Below are positions 1 through 10,438 of a stretch of 64,000 nucleotides of DNA, piece by piece. A model generated the notes under the pieces. It ran no database searches. It had not been told where the DNA came from and saw only the letters and a program-made list of their open reading frames with translations. The position numbers were made by a program, and so were the translations under genes. The number at the start of each line of letters is the position of its first letter. The first letter of the stretch is position 1. This DNA comes from Doryteuthis pealeii (Eukaryota; Mollusca; Cephalopoda; Myopsida; Loliginidae): assembly GCA_023376005.1 (NCBI GenBank), contig CM042142.1, positions 55,149,729 to 55,213,728 on the forward strand, read 5' to 3'.

Positions 1-64
1 GTAAACACAAGACTTCGATTTTCTTTTAATGTTCTTTATTCGGTAAATCCCCAACCCAGACATA

Positions 65-255
65 ACATAGAGTGTGTATGCAGAGTCTAACTGCAAACTG
101 GGGACTCTGAAAAAGGTCCCACGTGACTTCACATATTTGGCGGGCTTCTGTAATTTTCCATAGAAGGACCCAGCCATGGTATGAAAGGGGTCATCATCCC
201 CTCAGAATTACAGGGGATTGACAATAATCTTATGCAACCGCATAGATTATGTAAC
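65..255 (-). repeat. Interspersed repeat, family I (copy 1)
   Basis: About 190 bp of relatively GC-rich sequence that recurs in inverted orientation at 8,675-8,860. Shared blocks include the reverse complement of 'aagtcacgtgggacc' and 'ttattgtcaatcc', with many substitutions between the copies. No coding potential is visible. I do not recognise the family. Confidence 0.6.
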
Positions 256-375
256 ATCTTTACTTAAAAGAAAGAAATACCAATGTGCAGAAAGAAAGCT
301 CAGAAAGAACTAACATATACCAAAAAAGAACAACTAGAATACATTCAAGATCAAATTAATAAAATCAGAAATCCT

Positions 376-1140
376 GTGTAGAATAATCATACTAAGTTCC
401 AATTACTGTCTAATTGGTAAGACAAGGCAAACTTTGGCCCTATCTTGGGCTAGACGGGCGGTCGGAGAGGCCCCCTCCAATCAATCGGCTGGTCACGTCA
501 AGCCCTAGCACCTATATGATTTTCCCAACCCTATTGCCCTTATGGCAAGCCCCAACCCCTTTTTATCATATGGGTGCAAGAAGGCGGTGACTGAGGGTCT
601 TCATGTCCTGGGAATGACGTTAAACTCTATCTGATGGTGAGGTTCCAGTTTTGGAGGGTTGGGGAATGTGGAGCACCCCTTCATCACCATTGCTCCCTGG
701 TCCACTCTGACCCAGAGTGGTAGTACCTGTTAGGGTCCCATCTATGGGTTAAATAGAAAAATGTATTTATAAAAAAATTGTATTATCCATTAAGAATTGA
801 TTTATTTCAAAACTTTATCGGCATTAAATGACCCACTGAGGTTGATATGCCGTAAAACAAAACAAACCAAACCAAGACAAGGCAACAAGTAGCTGTAACT
901 GAATACTGATCTAATCTTGTTGCAATCCTATTGCAGAATGATAGTGTATTTATGAAGCCTCATAACATCATAGAAACCAAGCATCAATCAGAACTCAAGG
1001 AATGGAATCACCCAAATACATGAATGGACTATTCTTGAGTTCCATAAGTACCAGCTATCTTGGGCACTAGTTCAGTGGTGCTTAGCCAGTTGCTGTTGTC
1101 AAACCAACAGTATACTGACTGACTTCAATAAATTAAATTA
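376..1140. repeat. Interspersed repeat family F, copy 1, split by a family A insertion
   Basis: The two halves (376-430 and 874-1,140) together match an uninterrupted copy at 3,064-3,440: both read 'agttccaattac', then 'aagacaaggcaa', then 'tcagaactcaaggaatgg' and 'gacttcaataa'. The second copy therefore serves as the empty site for the insertion at 431-873. The element has no significant ORF and its class is unknown to me. Confidence 0.75.
431..873 (+). mobile_element. Family A retroposon, 5'-truncated, with 12-bp target duplication
   Basis: The insert is flanked on both sides by AAGACAAGGCAA (419-430 and 874-885) and interrupts family F. It ends in an A-rich tail (about 850-873, repeats of 'aaaacaaacc'), and its other end begins in the middle of the longer copy at 62,590-63,335. 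A variable start, a fixed A-rich end and a duplication of over 10 bp are the marks of target-primed insertion by a LINE-type machinery. Many other copies in the window share the tail end and stop at different points. No intact ORF was found; the autonomous partner is not identified. Confidence 0.85.
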
Positions 1141-1450
1141 GAGGTTAGGGAATTGCGTACACTTTACTTTTATAATTTTTTATGTACTTTAAGTTTTTTG
1201 CATACGGTTATATGATATCAAGTATTCTTATCTAATACAAATAATTTGTAAACAGATCTATTTGAAATGGAACCCTAACAGGTACTACACTATGAGAGAG
1301 GATTAATAATAATGAAGAAGTACTACACATGCCTCAGATCTCTAGAAATGGAGCCTCACCTTCAGATGCAGCTTAGTTACCCCTCAGCAGAGGGTGCAGT
1401 TAATATATTTTATGCCCCACCAATAGGGTTTAAGAGTATTTTTTTTTACT
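1141..1450 (-). repeat. Family A-related fragments (subfamily with 'aaccctaacaggtactac')
   Basis: A degenerate stretch with the diagnostic 'gaaccctaacaggtact' followed by 'ggagcctcaccttcagatg', matching the core of family A copies at 5,745 and 28,360 in the same orientation. It is broken by a short AT-rich insertion around 1,290-1,320. Confidence 0.6.
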
Positions 1451-1499
1451 ATTTCTCTGAATGTTTGAGATGAGGCTTGATGATTAGTATTATCTGTGT

Positions 1500-1585
1500 T
1501 ATTAGAACTATTGTCCTCATCTTCATTGTTATCTGTACAACGTTTCAGCCAATATGCTCTCCTGCCTTCTTCAGGTTACATAGAA
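1500..1585 (-). repeat. Family A-associated 5' segment, hammerhead-like remnant
   Basis: Contains 'tttcag', spacer, then 'ccttcttcagg', matching 62,590-62,640 (which also shares the flanking 'gttatct' and 'ctcatctt') and loosely 47,605-47,640. On the minus strand it shows CUGAAGA and GAAA core boxes, but helix I does not pair, so I do not call it a ribozyme. Confidence 0.5.
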
Positions 1586-1639
1586 AAATAATTAACACAG
1601 CTCCTACCACCAGCTATGGTTAGCGGAATGAGAACAGGA

Positions 1640-1765
1640 TACCCCGTGGACTGAATAAAGGGTTAGGTTCAAAGTTCCCGATTACAACAAGAAGGTTCCC
1701 GACTACGACAAGAAAGTTTCTGAGTTCGAAAAGAAGGTTCCCGAGTCTGAGTAGGTTCCCGATCT
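1640..1765 (+). repeat. Short tandem repeat with 21-bp period
   Basis: About 4.5 units of 21 bp (for example 'aaggttcccgactacgacaag') beginning near 1,672. The unit is exactly seven codons; one frame reads KVPDYNK, KVPDYDK, KVSEFEK, KVPESE then stop. A related segment occurs in reverse orientation at 62,640-62,720 inside a longer family A copy, so this was probably part of that element. Which strand was coding, if any, is unclear. Confidence 0.6.
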
Positions 1766-1883
1766 TTTTTTTTTTTTATTAAATGCACATTGAAACAGAC
1801 TACCACACATTTGTAAACCTTCTTAATACTGTTGCTTTGTGTTATTTATGAGTTTTCCAGAGTTGATCTATTTTTTATATTGA

Positions 1884-1924
<41 letters not shown>
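1884..1924. repeat. (TA)n microsatellite
   Basis: A perfect TA dinucleotide run of about 40 bp. The 114-codon open frame nearby on the minus strand is low-complexity at one end and resembles nothing I recognise, so it is not called as a gene. Confidence 0.95.
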
Positions 1925-1928
<4 letters not shown>

Positions 1929-2219
1929 AGACATAAGAAACAAGTGCTCTTTCTTCAAAAGTTGATTTATTGCAGAGTCATTATCCTCAAATCTGTCTCT
2001 AACCCCCACCCCCAACCCTGCAAAAAACCTCTTAAAGACATTAACTCCCAAAGCATACACCTGTTCTCTAAAAATTTCCAAAAGTAACATCAAAGGTAAG
2101 TTCATTAAACTTACTATACAGGTATTTATCAAATCCCCTCGTTGCTGCAATGTGAAACAAAGTTTAATATAAAGAACCCCGCAGGAAACAACCAGCGGTG
2201 CCAAAAATAGCTGTGTCAT

Positions 2220-3060
2220 TATTTCCCTTCTTGGGTGCCTCAGGCACAGGAAAATATACTTGGGGGAAGTTTCCCTGGAGCTGAGCTCATTAATTTTTTT
2301 TTAATACATCCAACATACAAATATATTAAGTGCATCATTTCAGAAATATATAGCTGTGCCCCATTCATACAATTAGGATCTTCACTCCATTTGTAAAAAT
2401 CTTTCTCTAAATGTTAAACTTAAATTTTGCATGTACTAATCTTATTATAATGGAGATTGTGTGTTTTTCTGTCTGTAACCGAAACTATATCACTACTCAA
2501 GTCACAATTCCCTTAATTATTTACGTCAAATTATCCATGGTTTCATTCTTTTAAACCTTCGATTATTAATAAAATTGTTTTACATTATTAATACTGTTGA
2601 CCATATCTACATACTAATAACATGTGATTGTATTTATATAAACAACAAAATAGCGGCATACAGTATGAACGGGAAGGCTTATTTGCATATTGATATTTCA
2701 AATTTGATTTTAATAAATATATGGTTGGTATTATTGATTTCTAATTGTTTGATTTTATCTTAATGATTATGAGCAAAAATCTCGGAGATAAATCTTAAAA
2801 GAAAATTATTTACAAGAAGAAATAACTGTAATTTTATTCTTTACTTCCTATTTTAACTAAATAGTTAAATTAGAAAAAATTAATAATGAAAGACAGAAGG
2901 GGTGGAAGAGTAATTTTCAGTTATTCTATTTTTTGATTATAGCCTGTTTCAAATCTTTTTTTTTTTTCATTCTTATTTCGTTAGTCTTTCTAATTTAATA
3001 TGATATTTTATTACATTAAAACTTAAGTACTTGCACCTGGAGGGTGCATATATTTGCTAG
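2220..3060. other. AT-rich stretch without recognised genes
   Basis: Mostly AT-rich unique-looking DNA. At 2,450-2,530 there is a fragment with 'ataatggagatt', 'ctgtctgtaacc' and 'gtcacaattccctta' that matches the terminal segment of element T (8,035 and 20,340) and the tandem block at 44,160-44,540. A poly-T run lies at 2,957-2,968. Confidence 0.6.
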
Positions 3061-3063
3061 TGA

Positions 3064-3440
3064 AGAATAATTAAAGTTCCAATTACCGTTGAACTGGGAA
3101 GACAAGGCAACAAACGGTTGTAACTTAAATACAAACCCGAATGTCACAAAGTCTACTGCAGAATGACAGGATATATACAAGACTCCACAATGTCATTCAA
3201 ATCAAGCAGTCAAGCAGACAATCAGAACTCAAGGAATGGAATGACCCAAATCACCCAAATTCATGAATGGGTCATTCTTGATTTCTATATATACCAACTG
3301 CCTTGGACACTGCTTAAGTTGTACTTAGCTGCTGTTATTCAAACTAACAGTAGACTTACTGACTTCAATAATGATCAATGTTGCAGTTGGCATTATTTAG
3401 CAGCCGTAAATTGCAGATATCTTGTATATGAGATTTGCTT
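3064..3440. repeat. Interspersed repeat family F, copy 2 (uninterrupted)
   Basis: Matches the reconstructed copy 1 (376-430 plus 874-1,140). The target word AAGACAAGGCAA occurs once here, at 3,099-3,110, which gives the pre-insertion state for the family A insertion. The 98-codon open frame across it is incidental. Confidence 0.75.
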
Positions 3441-3469
3441 AGGGTCTTTAATACACTAATCTATGGTTA

Positions 3470-3735
3470 CCATCATAGAAAAATGGACATGACAAGACAA
3501 GTCCAAAGCCTAGATGAAGCTGTTTGCATTTCTCGTAGTCCTAATACTTAGGAAAGTTATGAATCCAACTATTCACCCTCCAGCTATGCAGAAATAGTAG
3601 GGCAGACTGGGTTATTTAATTGTGGTTTGGAGACCAGTCTAGAAGTAGTAAAACTCTAAATTCAAACCTGTTAAACTCTGCATAAGAAATTGACATTGTG
3701 TTGCATCCTGTTCATTCAGAGGGGTTGGTATATAT
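3470..3735 (+). mobile_element. tRNA-derived SINE, family C
   Basis: Body and tail of SINE C. The recurring order is 'ctgtttgcatt', 'aatccaact', 'ctccagctatg', 'agactggg', 'ccagtcta', 'aactctaaattcaaa', 'ttgacattgtgt', 'catcctg'. It ends in 'ggggttggtatatata' and merges into a (TA)n run. The tRNA-like head is degraded. Better heads at 14,873 and 52,775 show the A box 'tggtgtaatggtta' and a B box 'gttcaaatcctgg'. Confidence 0.75.
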
Positions 3736-3928
3736 ATATATATATATTTTACTTTAAATATACGCTCCTACATTTGGGGCGTTGGTGATTGTCGTCAGTG
3801 ATGTAATCCACAGGGTTCATTGGGAAGTTTGGGTCTTCCAACATCAGACTTCCCTCACCCTGCTGACCCTATCAGAGTTGATCAAACTCTGGTACAACCA
3901 CCAACAATAGACACTAAAAGACTTTTGG

Positions 3929-3961
<33 letters not shown>

Positions 3962-4077
3962 AGATTTTCAAGTCATTATGAAATCAATCATATGACCCCA
4001 ATTCAGATTCCATGTGACCATGTCTTATGAAGAAAAATGTTACAGCTAACCAAGTGATACTCTGAATAGAGCCAAAA

Positions 4078-4480
4078 TTGGTTAGCTGGATCTTACAGCA
4101 TCTCAACACTTGGATTGGTTGGTTGGGTTTTACGGCATGTCAACCACAGTTGGGTTATTTTATGCCGAAGATGTTTTTGTTTTATTCATTATTCATGGGT
4201 ACTCAATTTGTTTTAAAGACTTTTTTCTATTTAACCCATAAATGGGACCCTAACACTTTGGGTCAGATTGGAACTGGTTGCAATGGTAATAAAAGGGTCC
4301 TACACATTCCCAGAGTTCCATAACTGGAACTTCCCATCAGATAGAGTTTAATGTCATACCCAGGACATGAAGACCCTCAGCCACCACCTTCTAGCACATA
4401 TATGATAAAAAGGGTTGGAAGCTTGCAATAGGGTTAGGACAATCATATAGGTGATAGGGCTTGATGTGAAAAGCCCACTC
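4078..4480 (-). mobile_element. Family A retroposon copy
   Basis: Begins on the + strand with the complement of the tail ('ggttttacggcatgtcaacc') and continues through 'gggaccctaacac', 'ccagagttcc', 'catacccaggacatgaag', 'cttctagcaca' and 'gcttgatgtgaaaagcc'. Long but diverged. It is followed directly by a second partial A copy at 4,487-4,760. Confidence 0.75.
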
Positions 4481-4486
4481 ATTGGT

Positions 4487-4760
4487 AATCCTTTGGTTAT
4501 TTTATACTAAAAATGTTTTATTTTACTTATTTTATTAGGTATTCAATTTTTTTTTCAAACTCAATTTTTTTTAAACACATTTTTTGTAAATTCATTTTTT
4601 GATCTATTTAACACATAGATGGGACCCTAACAGATACTACCACTCCAGGTCAGGGGGAACCTGGGAGTAATGGCAATGAAGGGGTACTCCACACTCCCCA
4701 AAATTCAAAATTAGGAACTTCACCATTAGATACAGTGTAAAGACCCGAAGTTAGTGTAAG
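4487..4760 (-). mobile_element. Family A retroposon fragment
   Basis: Second, partial A copy in the same orientation as the preceding one, with 'ggttattttatac', 'cacatagatgggaccctaac', 'aggtcaggggg' and 'ggtactccacactcccc'. The tail end is missing. Confidence 0.65.
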
Positions 4761-5332
4761 CATTGGCGATCTTTTCCAATACAAAAATGTCTTCCAAAGT
4801 GTACTCCAAATCTCATGCTCTTTTCAAGGTCGTACATTAAAGTCACAAAAAACAATTTGGAATCAATGAAATGGCATTGCAAAGTGATTTGTAAAAGGAC
4901 AAGACAAATTCTTCATTAGACAAAAGAGTTGGGGCATAAACAAAGAAAATAGATACATGATGCCCCCAGGAAAGAGAACTATCAGCTTCATCATGCACTT
5001 GTTAATACGATATGGACACTCCAATTGATCAAACAAACTAGTTTTTATAAAACTAACTACTCTTCCTCTCTTTTGTCCATGTGGTTTTCCAACCTAAATC
5101 AACATAAAACTAGAAGATACTAGTGGCCAACCGCTCAAACATGTGATAGGTAGTACTGGGTTACATTGCATTAGTAATACTCTTCAAACGATTATATATA
5201 TATATATATATGGTTGAATGCAGACTAATTTACAATCGCTTTTTAGAACTTTGAAAATAAACTTTAAAATTGATTAAGATCCTGTTCATTAAAAGCCCTT
5301 CAACATAATTATATATATATATATATATAGTA

Positions 5333-5600
5333 GTAAAGTCTGCAGAGTGGCCTATTGTCAGTATCAGCCAAACAGCAAGGGAGACAGGGAGTCTATCCCC
5401 TTTTTGCTGGTGCTAGACCAGAGAGATTGTTTTACTGAAGTGGAGCGCCATGTTTATGATCATTTCCCAGTTTTACTGCACAGATCAGATTGCTCAAGTT
5501 GTGCTACTCATGCGCTCAGTTGTTGGGGACTGGTATCGAACCTGGAACCTTGTGATTCTTCAGCGTATTCTATTCTACCAACGAAACCAAAGTGACCCAT
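5333..5600 (-). mobile_element. tRNA-derived SINE, family B
   Basis: Complete-length but diverged SINE B. On the minus strand the head carries a degraded A box and a B box region near 5,530 ('ggttccaggttcgatacc'-like), followed by the body motifs 'ctccactt', 'gtctagcacc' and 'gactccctg', ending at 'gactttac' (5,333). Two open frames crossing it are chance. Confidence 0.8.
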
Positions 5601-5621
5601 ATATATATATATATATATATA

Positions 5622-5745
5622 TCTCACATGGTGTAATGGTTAGCAAGCTTGATTTGCAGACCATTGTTAGTGAGTTCAGTTCTTATTGGGTGTCCCATAC
5701 TTCTGGCCTTGTACCACATCTAAGCTAAGCTTAGTGAATAACTAT
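5622..5745 (+). mobile_element. tRNA-derived SINE, family G
   Basis: Short SINE of about 125 bp. The head is 'cacatggtgtaatggttagc' (A box), with a B box 'gagttcagttctt', then 'gggtgtcccatacttctgg', 'aagctaagcttag' and 'aataactatata'. Further copies lie at 20,825, 21,300, 21,432, 26,220, 27,806 and 36,043. Confidence 0.75.
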
Positions 5746-5960
5746 ATACATCCCATAGATAGGACCCTAATAGATATCACTCTGGGTTGGAGTGAATCTG
5801 AGTTATGGCAATAAAGGAATGACTCCCCACAGCTCCAATACTAGAGCCTCACCATCAGAAGCAGATTAGTATCAAAGCCAAGACATTCTTTTTGGCAGGG
5901 TCCTCCTATGCCCTCCAAAGGGGATACAGTTGACACATTCTGGGCTATGCGGATGGGGGG
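5745..5960 (-). mobile_element. Family A fragment
   Basis: Diverged A copy with 'cccatagataggacccta', 'gcctcaccatcagaag' and 'ggggatacagttgacacatt'. It stops at a G14 homopolymer (5,955-5,968). Confidence 0.6.
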
Positions 5961-6052
5961 GGGGGGGGTTTATACCTTTGCAAAACCAAAACCAATATAT
6001 ACAAAGTGATAACAAAAATTTTGGAGTATTTGAACAGATTGGTGAATGTTTG

Positions 6053-6155
6053 ATTTAGTTTCAATGTTTAATGTCATATCAACCTTCATGGGTTATTTAA
6101 TGCCAAAGCCATCCTTGTAGAAAACATTAGTGGTAATATTTAACCCATAGCTGGG
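6053..6155 (-). mobile_element. Family A fragment
   Basis: Contains the tail-side part of A ('gtcatatcaacctt', 'gggttatttaatgcc', 'tttaacccatag') and breaks off at 6,155, where a GC-richer segment begins. The rest of A does not resume after that segment. Confidence 0.6.
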
Positions 6156-6179
6156 AAGATGAGGGGGTTTCTACCTTTC

Positions 6180-6335
6180 ACAAGTCTGAAATTGAATGTA
6201 ATAGTGTGACGGATAACGAGAAAATAAAAAGAGCAAGACTGTCTTGCCTGCCGGGATCGAACTCGCGTCCTCCTGCATGCAAAAACAAATGCATTTTGGG
6301 CCACTGGACGGACGCGAGGCTCGACTGATGTGCCC
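6180..6335 (-). mobile_element. tRNA-like SINE head in a GC-rich patch
   Basis: On the minus strand this reads a tRNA-like unit with a consensus-grade B box 'gagttcgatcccgg' (complement at 6,251-6,264) and, upstream, a degraded A-box region ('ccgtccagtggcc'). The anticodon arm is not tRNA-like, so this is a tRNA-derived retroposon or relic, not a tRNA gene. The surrounding 6.2-6.65 kb is unusually CpG-rich for the window. Confidence 0.5.
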
Positions 6336-6664
6336 GGATGTTTGGCTAATATGCCCATAAAATAACGAGTGAGTCGAGCGCTGGGCAGTGAGCAGCAGCA
6401 GTCGACGACGGAGTGCTTTTCAGTAAAGAAATGAATTTTAGTCGAACAGAAACAAAACTAAATAGGAAATGTGATTTTGAACTGCTAAAGATTATTTCAG
6501 CTACGACGACAGATTTTCCAGCTGCTAGACGAAGAATGTGTTGACCAACAGAGGATCTGGCTTGTGAGAAGACGGAGAACTCGCTTGTTTTTGGTTCCCC
6601 CTCGGCGGGAGCTTGTTGATTCGAAGGTCTATTTCGCCCCATATATTTTCCCCCCTTCTATAAA

Positions 6665-6745
6665 TAGCATGACTAGAATTTGAACTTGCTTACTACTATG
6701 TTGCAGTCCAGCACATTAGCCACTACATCACGGAGACTCCCTCGC
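6665..6745 (-). mobile_element. Second tRNA-like SINE head
   Basis: The minus strand reads 'ccgtgatgtagtggctaa' (A box), then 'ggactgcaac' in the anticodon-loop position, then 'caagttcaaattctagtc' (B box). The tRNA fold is incomplete. It differs from families B, C and G. Confidence 0.5.
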
Positions 6746-7150
6746 ACTCCATTGGTTGATTCATTGTGTTCAGCTTTATCACACTTACTCTGCGGAGAAA
6801 TAAAGATATTCTATCATTACATTTGTTTTCTTTTTTTTTGAGAAAGCTATTTCCTTAAGTTCCCTGAACTTTTGGATAGCACCTTGATACAAAGGTGGAT
6901 ATATAAGTCTGCTGGTTGACATGGAATTATTTAATTGATTTCTTCTTTTTTTTTCATTCATCTGAATGTTCGCTTTGATTTATGTCCACAATATTCATCA
7001 ATGAATTATTTTCCATTGTTGTTGTTAGGGGAGATAACTCTTCCCTAACAAATGATAGGACTCCTTTATTATCAATGAACTGATCTTGATACTTAAATTT
7101 CTGTTGTGTAGTAAATGTTTATTTTTCATCAGTACACAGAATTATAGATA

Positions 7151-8035
7151 CTAGAAAGAATATGCACCTTCCGGGCATAAGTATTTAAGTTTTAATGTAA
7201 GTAAGTAAAGTCGGCGGGGCGGCCTAAAGTCGGTATCAGCCTGTCAGCGAGGGAGTCTATTCCCTTTTCACTTGCACTAGACCAAGGAGATTATTTTAGC
7301 GTCTGAGGTGGAGCGCCACACCTACCATCAGCTCCTTACTTTACCGCACAGATCCCTGTGCTACTCATACGCTGAGTTGGCGGGGACCGGTATCGAACTA
7401 GGAACCTCGTGGTTTCTAGCCAAACGCTCTACCGACTGAGCTAACCCGTCCCCTTATGTAATCAAATATATTGAATTACAAAGACTAATGAAATTAAATA
7501 CGAACATTTATAAAAAGATTTGACTTATCTTAATTATATTTTAATTGGTTTCTATATAAAATGATTCATAGAATTGATTTTAATACATTGAAGAATAAAT
7601 CAATAATATTAGAGATCAATAACACCAAGTAATTATTTATTAAACCTGATTTTGTTAAAATCAGTATGCAAATTAACCATACCATAAACCTTTACTCTTG
7701 TTGGCACCCTTCCGTCTATGAGAGATGATGGAGTAGTGTCAAAGTTTTTTTTTCTTTGAACTACATAGCCTGGGTGGGTTCATATGGAGGATGAGCTGTT
7801 GCCCATGCAACAAATCCCTCCCTCTCCACACAACCGCTGTGATCCAAAGGAAAAGTAAGGAACCAAGTGGCAATGGTAGTGTCGCAGAAGTTGATGGGTA
7901 GTACTGGATTTCAGCATCACACCACCTTAGGGACTCCCTAATATAAGACATATTGCAGGATTTTAAACCTATGCAATTTCTGAGGGTATTGTGACAGTTT
8001 CGGTTATAGACAGACACCAAATCTCCATTATAATA
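7151..8035. mobile_element. Element T (unclassified transposon) with internal SINE B, copy 1
   Basis: Bounded by a 5-bp duplication AGATA (7,146-7,150 and 8,036-8,040). The left terminus is 'ctagaaagaatatgcacc' and the right terminus 'aatctccattataata'. It is colinear with 19,282-20,350, including a SINE B at the same internal place, so the SINE was there before the two copies separated. No transposase is visible. Its terminal segment also occurs alone at 2,450, 44,215 and 49,070. Confidence 0.65.
7205..7453 (-). mobile_element. tRNA-derived SINE, family B (well preserved)
   Basis: On the minus strand it starts 'gggttagctcagtcggtaga' (A box), then 'tagttcgataccggtcc' (B box), 'gtatgagtagcacaggg', 'ctccacctca', 'aagggaatagactccctcg' and ends 'gccgactttacttac'. 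Sits inside element T. Confidence 0.9.
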
Positions 8036-8084
8036 AGATATCTGGGTGTGAATGCCTGAAAAAAAAATCCCTTAATGGTTGACA

Positions 8085-8238
8085 TGGAATTGATTTTAAT
8101 AGCATGTCAAACTAGTCTAGGGTTATTTTATGCCTAGAAGTAAGGGAACTGCATTCATTGTATATTTATCTTCATTTTTAGTGTAGTTGTTTAAGTTTTT
8201 TTGCACACATTTATATTATATCAAGTACACATAATTTG
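8085..8238 (-). mobile_element. Family A fragment
   Basis: Diverged A sequence ('atggttgacatggaattg', 'agggttattttatgcc', 'gtttttttgcacaca', 'atcaagtacaca') of the subfamily that also occurs at 1,150, 25,630 and 28,360. It abuts a short inverted repeat at 8,239. Confidence 0.55.
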
Positions 8239-8368
8239 GTATCTTTGAGAATCTGTGTTATGCTACAAAGGTCCTGCTAACATGTTATAATTCCAAGGGA
8301 ATCAAAAATCATTTACGTTTTGGACACAAAAACACAAATAGAGGCATAACACAGATTCTCAAAGATAC
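8239..8368. mobile_element. Small element with perfect 25-bp inverted repeats
   Basis: Positions 8,239-8,263 and 8,344-8,368 are exact reverse complements (start 'gtatctttgagaatctg'). The 80-bp interior has no coding potential. It resembles a MITE or a hairpin; no clear target duplication was found, so the class is open. Confidence 0.65.
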
Positions 8369-8631
8369 GTGGTTCAAAGTTAATTGACCTGAAAAATGTA
8401 AAAGCTTTTAAATCAAATAACTGGTGCTGTATATCTTTTATTTATTATAAACACTGAAAATTTTATTAAATTCAGTTAATTCTCTGATTTTTGGTATTTT
8501 TTTTCTTTTGGCGGGGTGACATACGATGACAGAATTTATGTCCGTTATTTTCGATTTGACCAAAGTTTCTATGTTTCAAGTTCTTAATATCTTCAAATTG
8601 GTATAAATAATTTTCATTAATTTCATTTCAT

Positions 8632-8860
8632 TTCATTTGGTTCGGTTTGTTTGTTTGATGGTGGGTTATTCAATGCCAAAAACTATGCATAGATTATTGT
8701 CAATCCTCTGTATTTCTGAGGGGATGGCCCTTTTCATATCACGGGCGGGACTTTCCATGGAATATTACAGAAAGCCCACAAAATACGTAAAGTCACGTGG
8801 GACCGGGTTGGGTCTTCAGTTTCAGTTTGGACATCAGGCAGAGAAGATGTCCTGGCTTAA
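8632..8860 (+). repeat. Family A tail fragment fused to family I (copy 2)
   Basis: 8,632-8,683 is the complement of the A tail ('ggttcggtttgtttg', 'gggttattcaatgcc'). From 8,675 it continues as family I, which matches 65-255 in inverse orientation. The 87-codon open frame here is incidental. Confidence 0.55.
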
Positions 8861-9099
8861 CTGGAGCTCACTGCATACGCGTGTTATATTAGTTACATGA
8901 AATGTTTAGTTAAGTAAATAAAAGCTTATGAAAATAACAGGGTTTTGTGGTTGATGAATGTCTTGGCAACAAGACTGATCTAGAAGAAGAAATGAATTAA
9001 GTGCAACCGACCACCAAGACGAAGTCCAGACGTTAGAAGAGACGCTAGCAGAAGAACGTAAGATACTAAAGATGAACAGAAGGAAAATAGAAGTAAGAA

Positions 9100-9950
9100 A
9101 GTAAAAAGAAGAGTATACATATTCTAGTTTCCTTTACAGGTGTATTTTTGTGGATATATATCATTTTTTATATATTTTATTTCTTTCAAGAAGGATAAAA
9201 TACAATCCACCTTAGAATTCTCAATCAGATCCCTCATATTATTTGCTTTGAAATATTATTTCTGATTGGAGCGAAAGTTCCACACTCTATGAGGAAATAT
9301 ATCTAATTCAATTAATTCTTTTTAAATTTATTTATCATTTTTTTTTTTTGTAGTGAAACTTGTAAAATCCATCTTCTGTTTCTCTTGAACAAAAAATTCT
9401 GTCTTTTTCCTTACAATATATTTCTGAAGTAAATAACTAAAATTTCACAAGTCTGCTCATATAATTGAATATTTTCTTGAAACAAAGGAAGGAGAGAGAG
9501 AGAAAAACTGTCGTGAACCTGGACAAATTCAATGAAAATTGTGTCACATCGGACTGTCATCTCTATAAATATTATCTTGTGTAAATATTACCCCCACATA
9601 AGTGTTATCTATTTATGCAGTCGTCGTTGTCTGCTGTAACCACAAAAGGGACAGCTAAGCAGCCATTGGCAAACAAGTGCATGTGTACTTGGAAGTCTTT
9701 CAGACAGCTGATCTTTTGCCCTCGATTCAACACTAAATAAAAACCTCTTTTATGACTTGCATTGTACATCATTATTTTCATTTTGAATTCTTACAATAAA
9801 ATCTGCTTTTAATCAGATTTCATGAATGAATCAAGGAAAAGGGCACTCCTGTTTTTTTTTTAATTTATTTTATTGTGTGTTTGATTTCAATCTGAAGTAA
9901 AAACAAAAGAAGGAACGTGCTGTCTGCTGTTGTTCCAATAAAAGAATATC
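9100..9950. other. AT-rich stretch without recognised features
   Basis: Unique-looking AT-rich sequence with homopolymer runs (poly-T at 9,342-9,351). I see no repeat family, ORF or RNA gene in it. Confidence 0.5.
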
Positions 9951-9981
9951 AAATATATATATATATATATATCTATAACAA

Positions 9982-10161
9982 CAATGAAGGGAAAAATGGC
10001 TAGTCCCAAATCACAAATGAAAAGAAATTCATTCTTTTTTTAAAAATTTCAAATACTCAAAAAGAGGTTCAACAGAAGCTTTGAAAATGTCCAGCCTAAA
10101 AATCAATTTAAAATAAATTCAGACTAATTAAATTAATGAGATTACACACACACACACACAC

Positions 10162-10197
<36 letters not shown>

Positions 10198-10320
10198 GCA
10201 TGAATAAATTTTTTAGGCTGGCCATTTTCAAAGCTTCTGACAACCTCTTTTTGAGAATCTGATGTTTTAAAAAAATGATTTTCTTTTCATTTGTGATTAG
10301 CTGTTTTCACTTAATTGTCA
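9982..10320. mobile_element. Foldback element with (CA)n(TA)n centre
   Basis: Two inverted arms of about 110 bp (roughly 9,982-10,102 and 10,207-10,320), diverged. Each carries 'aggctgg..attttcaaagct' and 'cctctttttgag' or complements. The centre is 10,145-10,197, (CA)n followed by (TA)n, and (TA)n tracts also lie at both outer edges. No complete hammerhead core is visible. Confidence 0.7.
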
Positions 10321-10393
10321 TATATATATATATATATATATAAGATGAATATCAAAACGGTATGAAACCCAGGGTCAAAGAATTACTTCCATG

Positions 10394-10438
<45 letters not shown>

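Noticed and set aside
1540..1585. CUGAAGA...GAAA on the minus strand as a hammerhead
   Set aside because: Helix I bases do not pair, and the related copies at 62,616 (helix II deleted) and 47,605 lack pairing too. Kept only as a family A segment.
6240..6320. A genuine tRNA gene on the minus strand
   Set aside because: Perfect B box but no acceptor stem pairing and an over-long AT-rich anticodon region.
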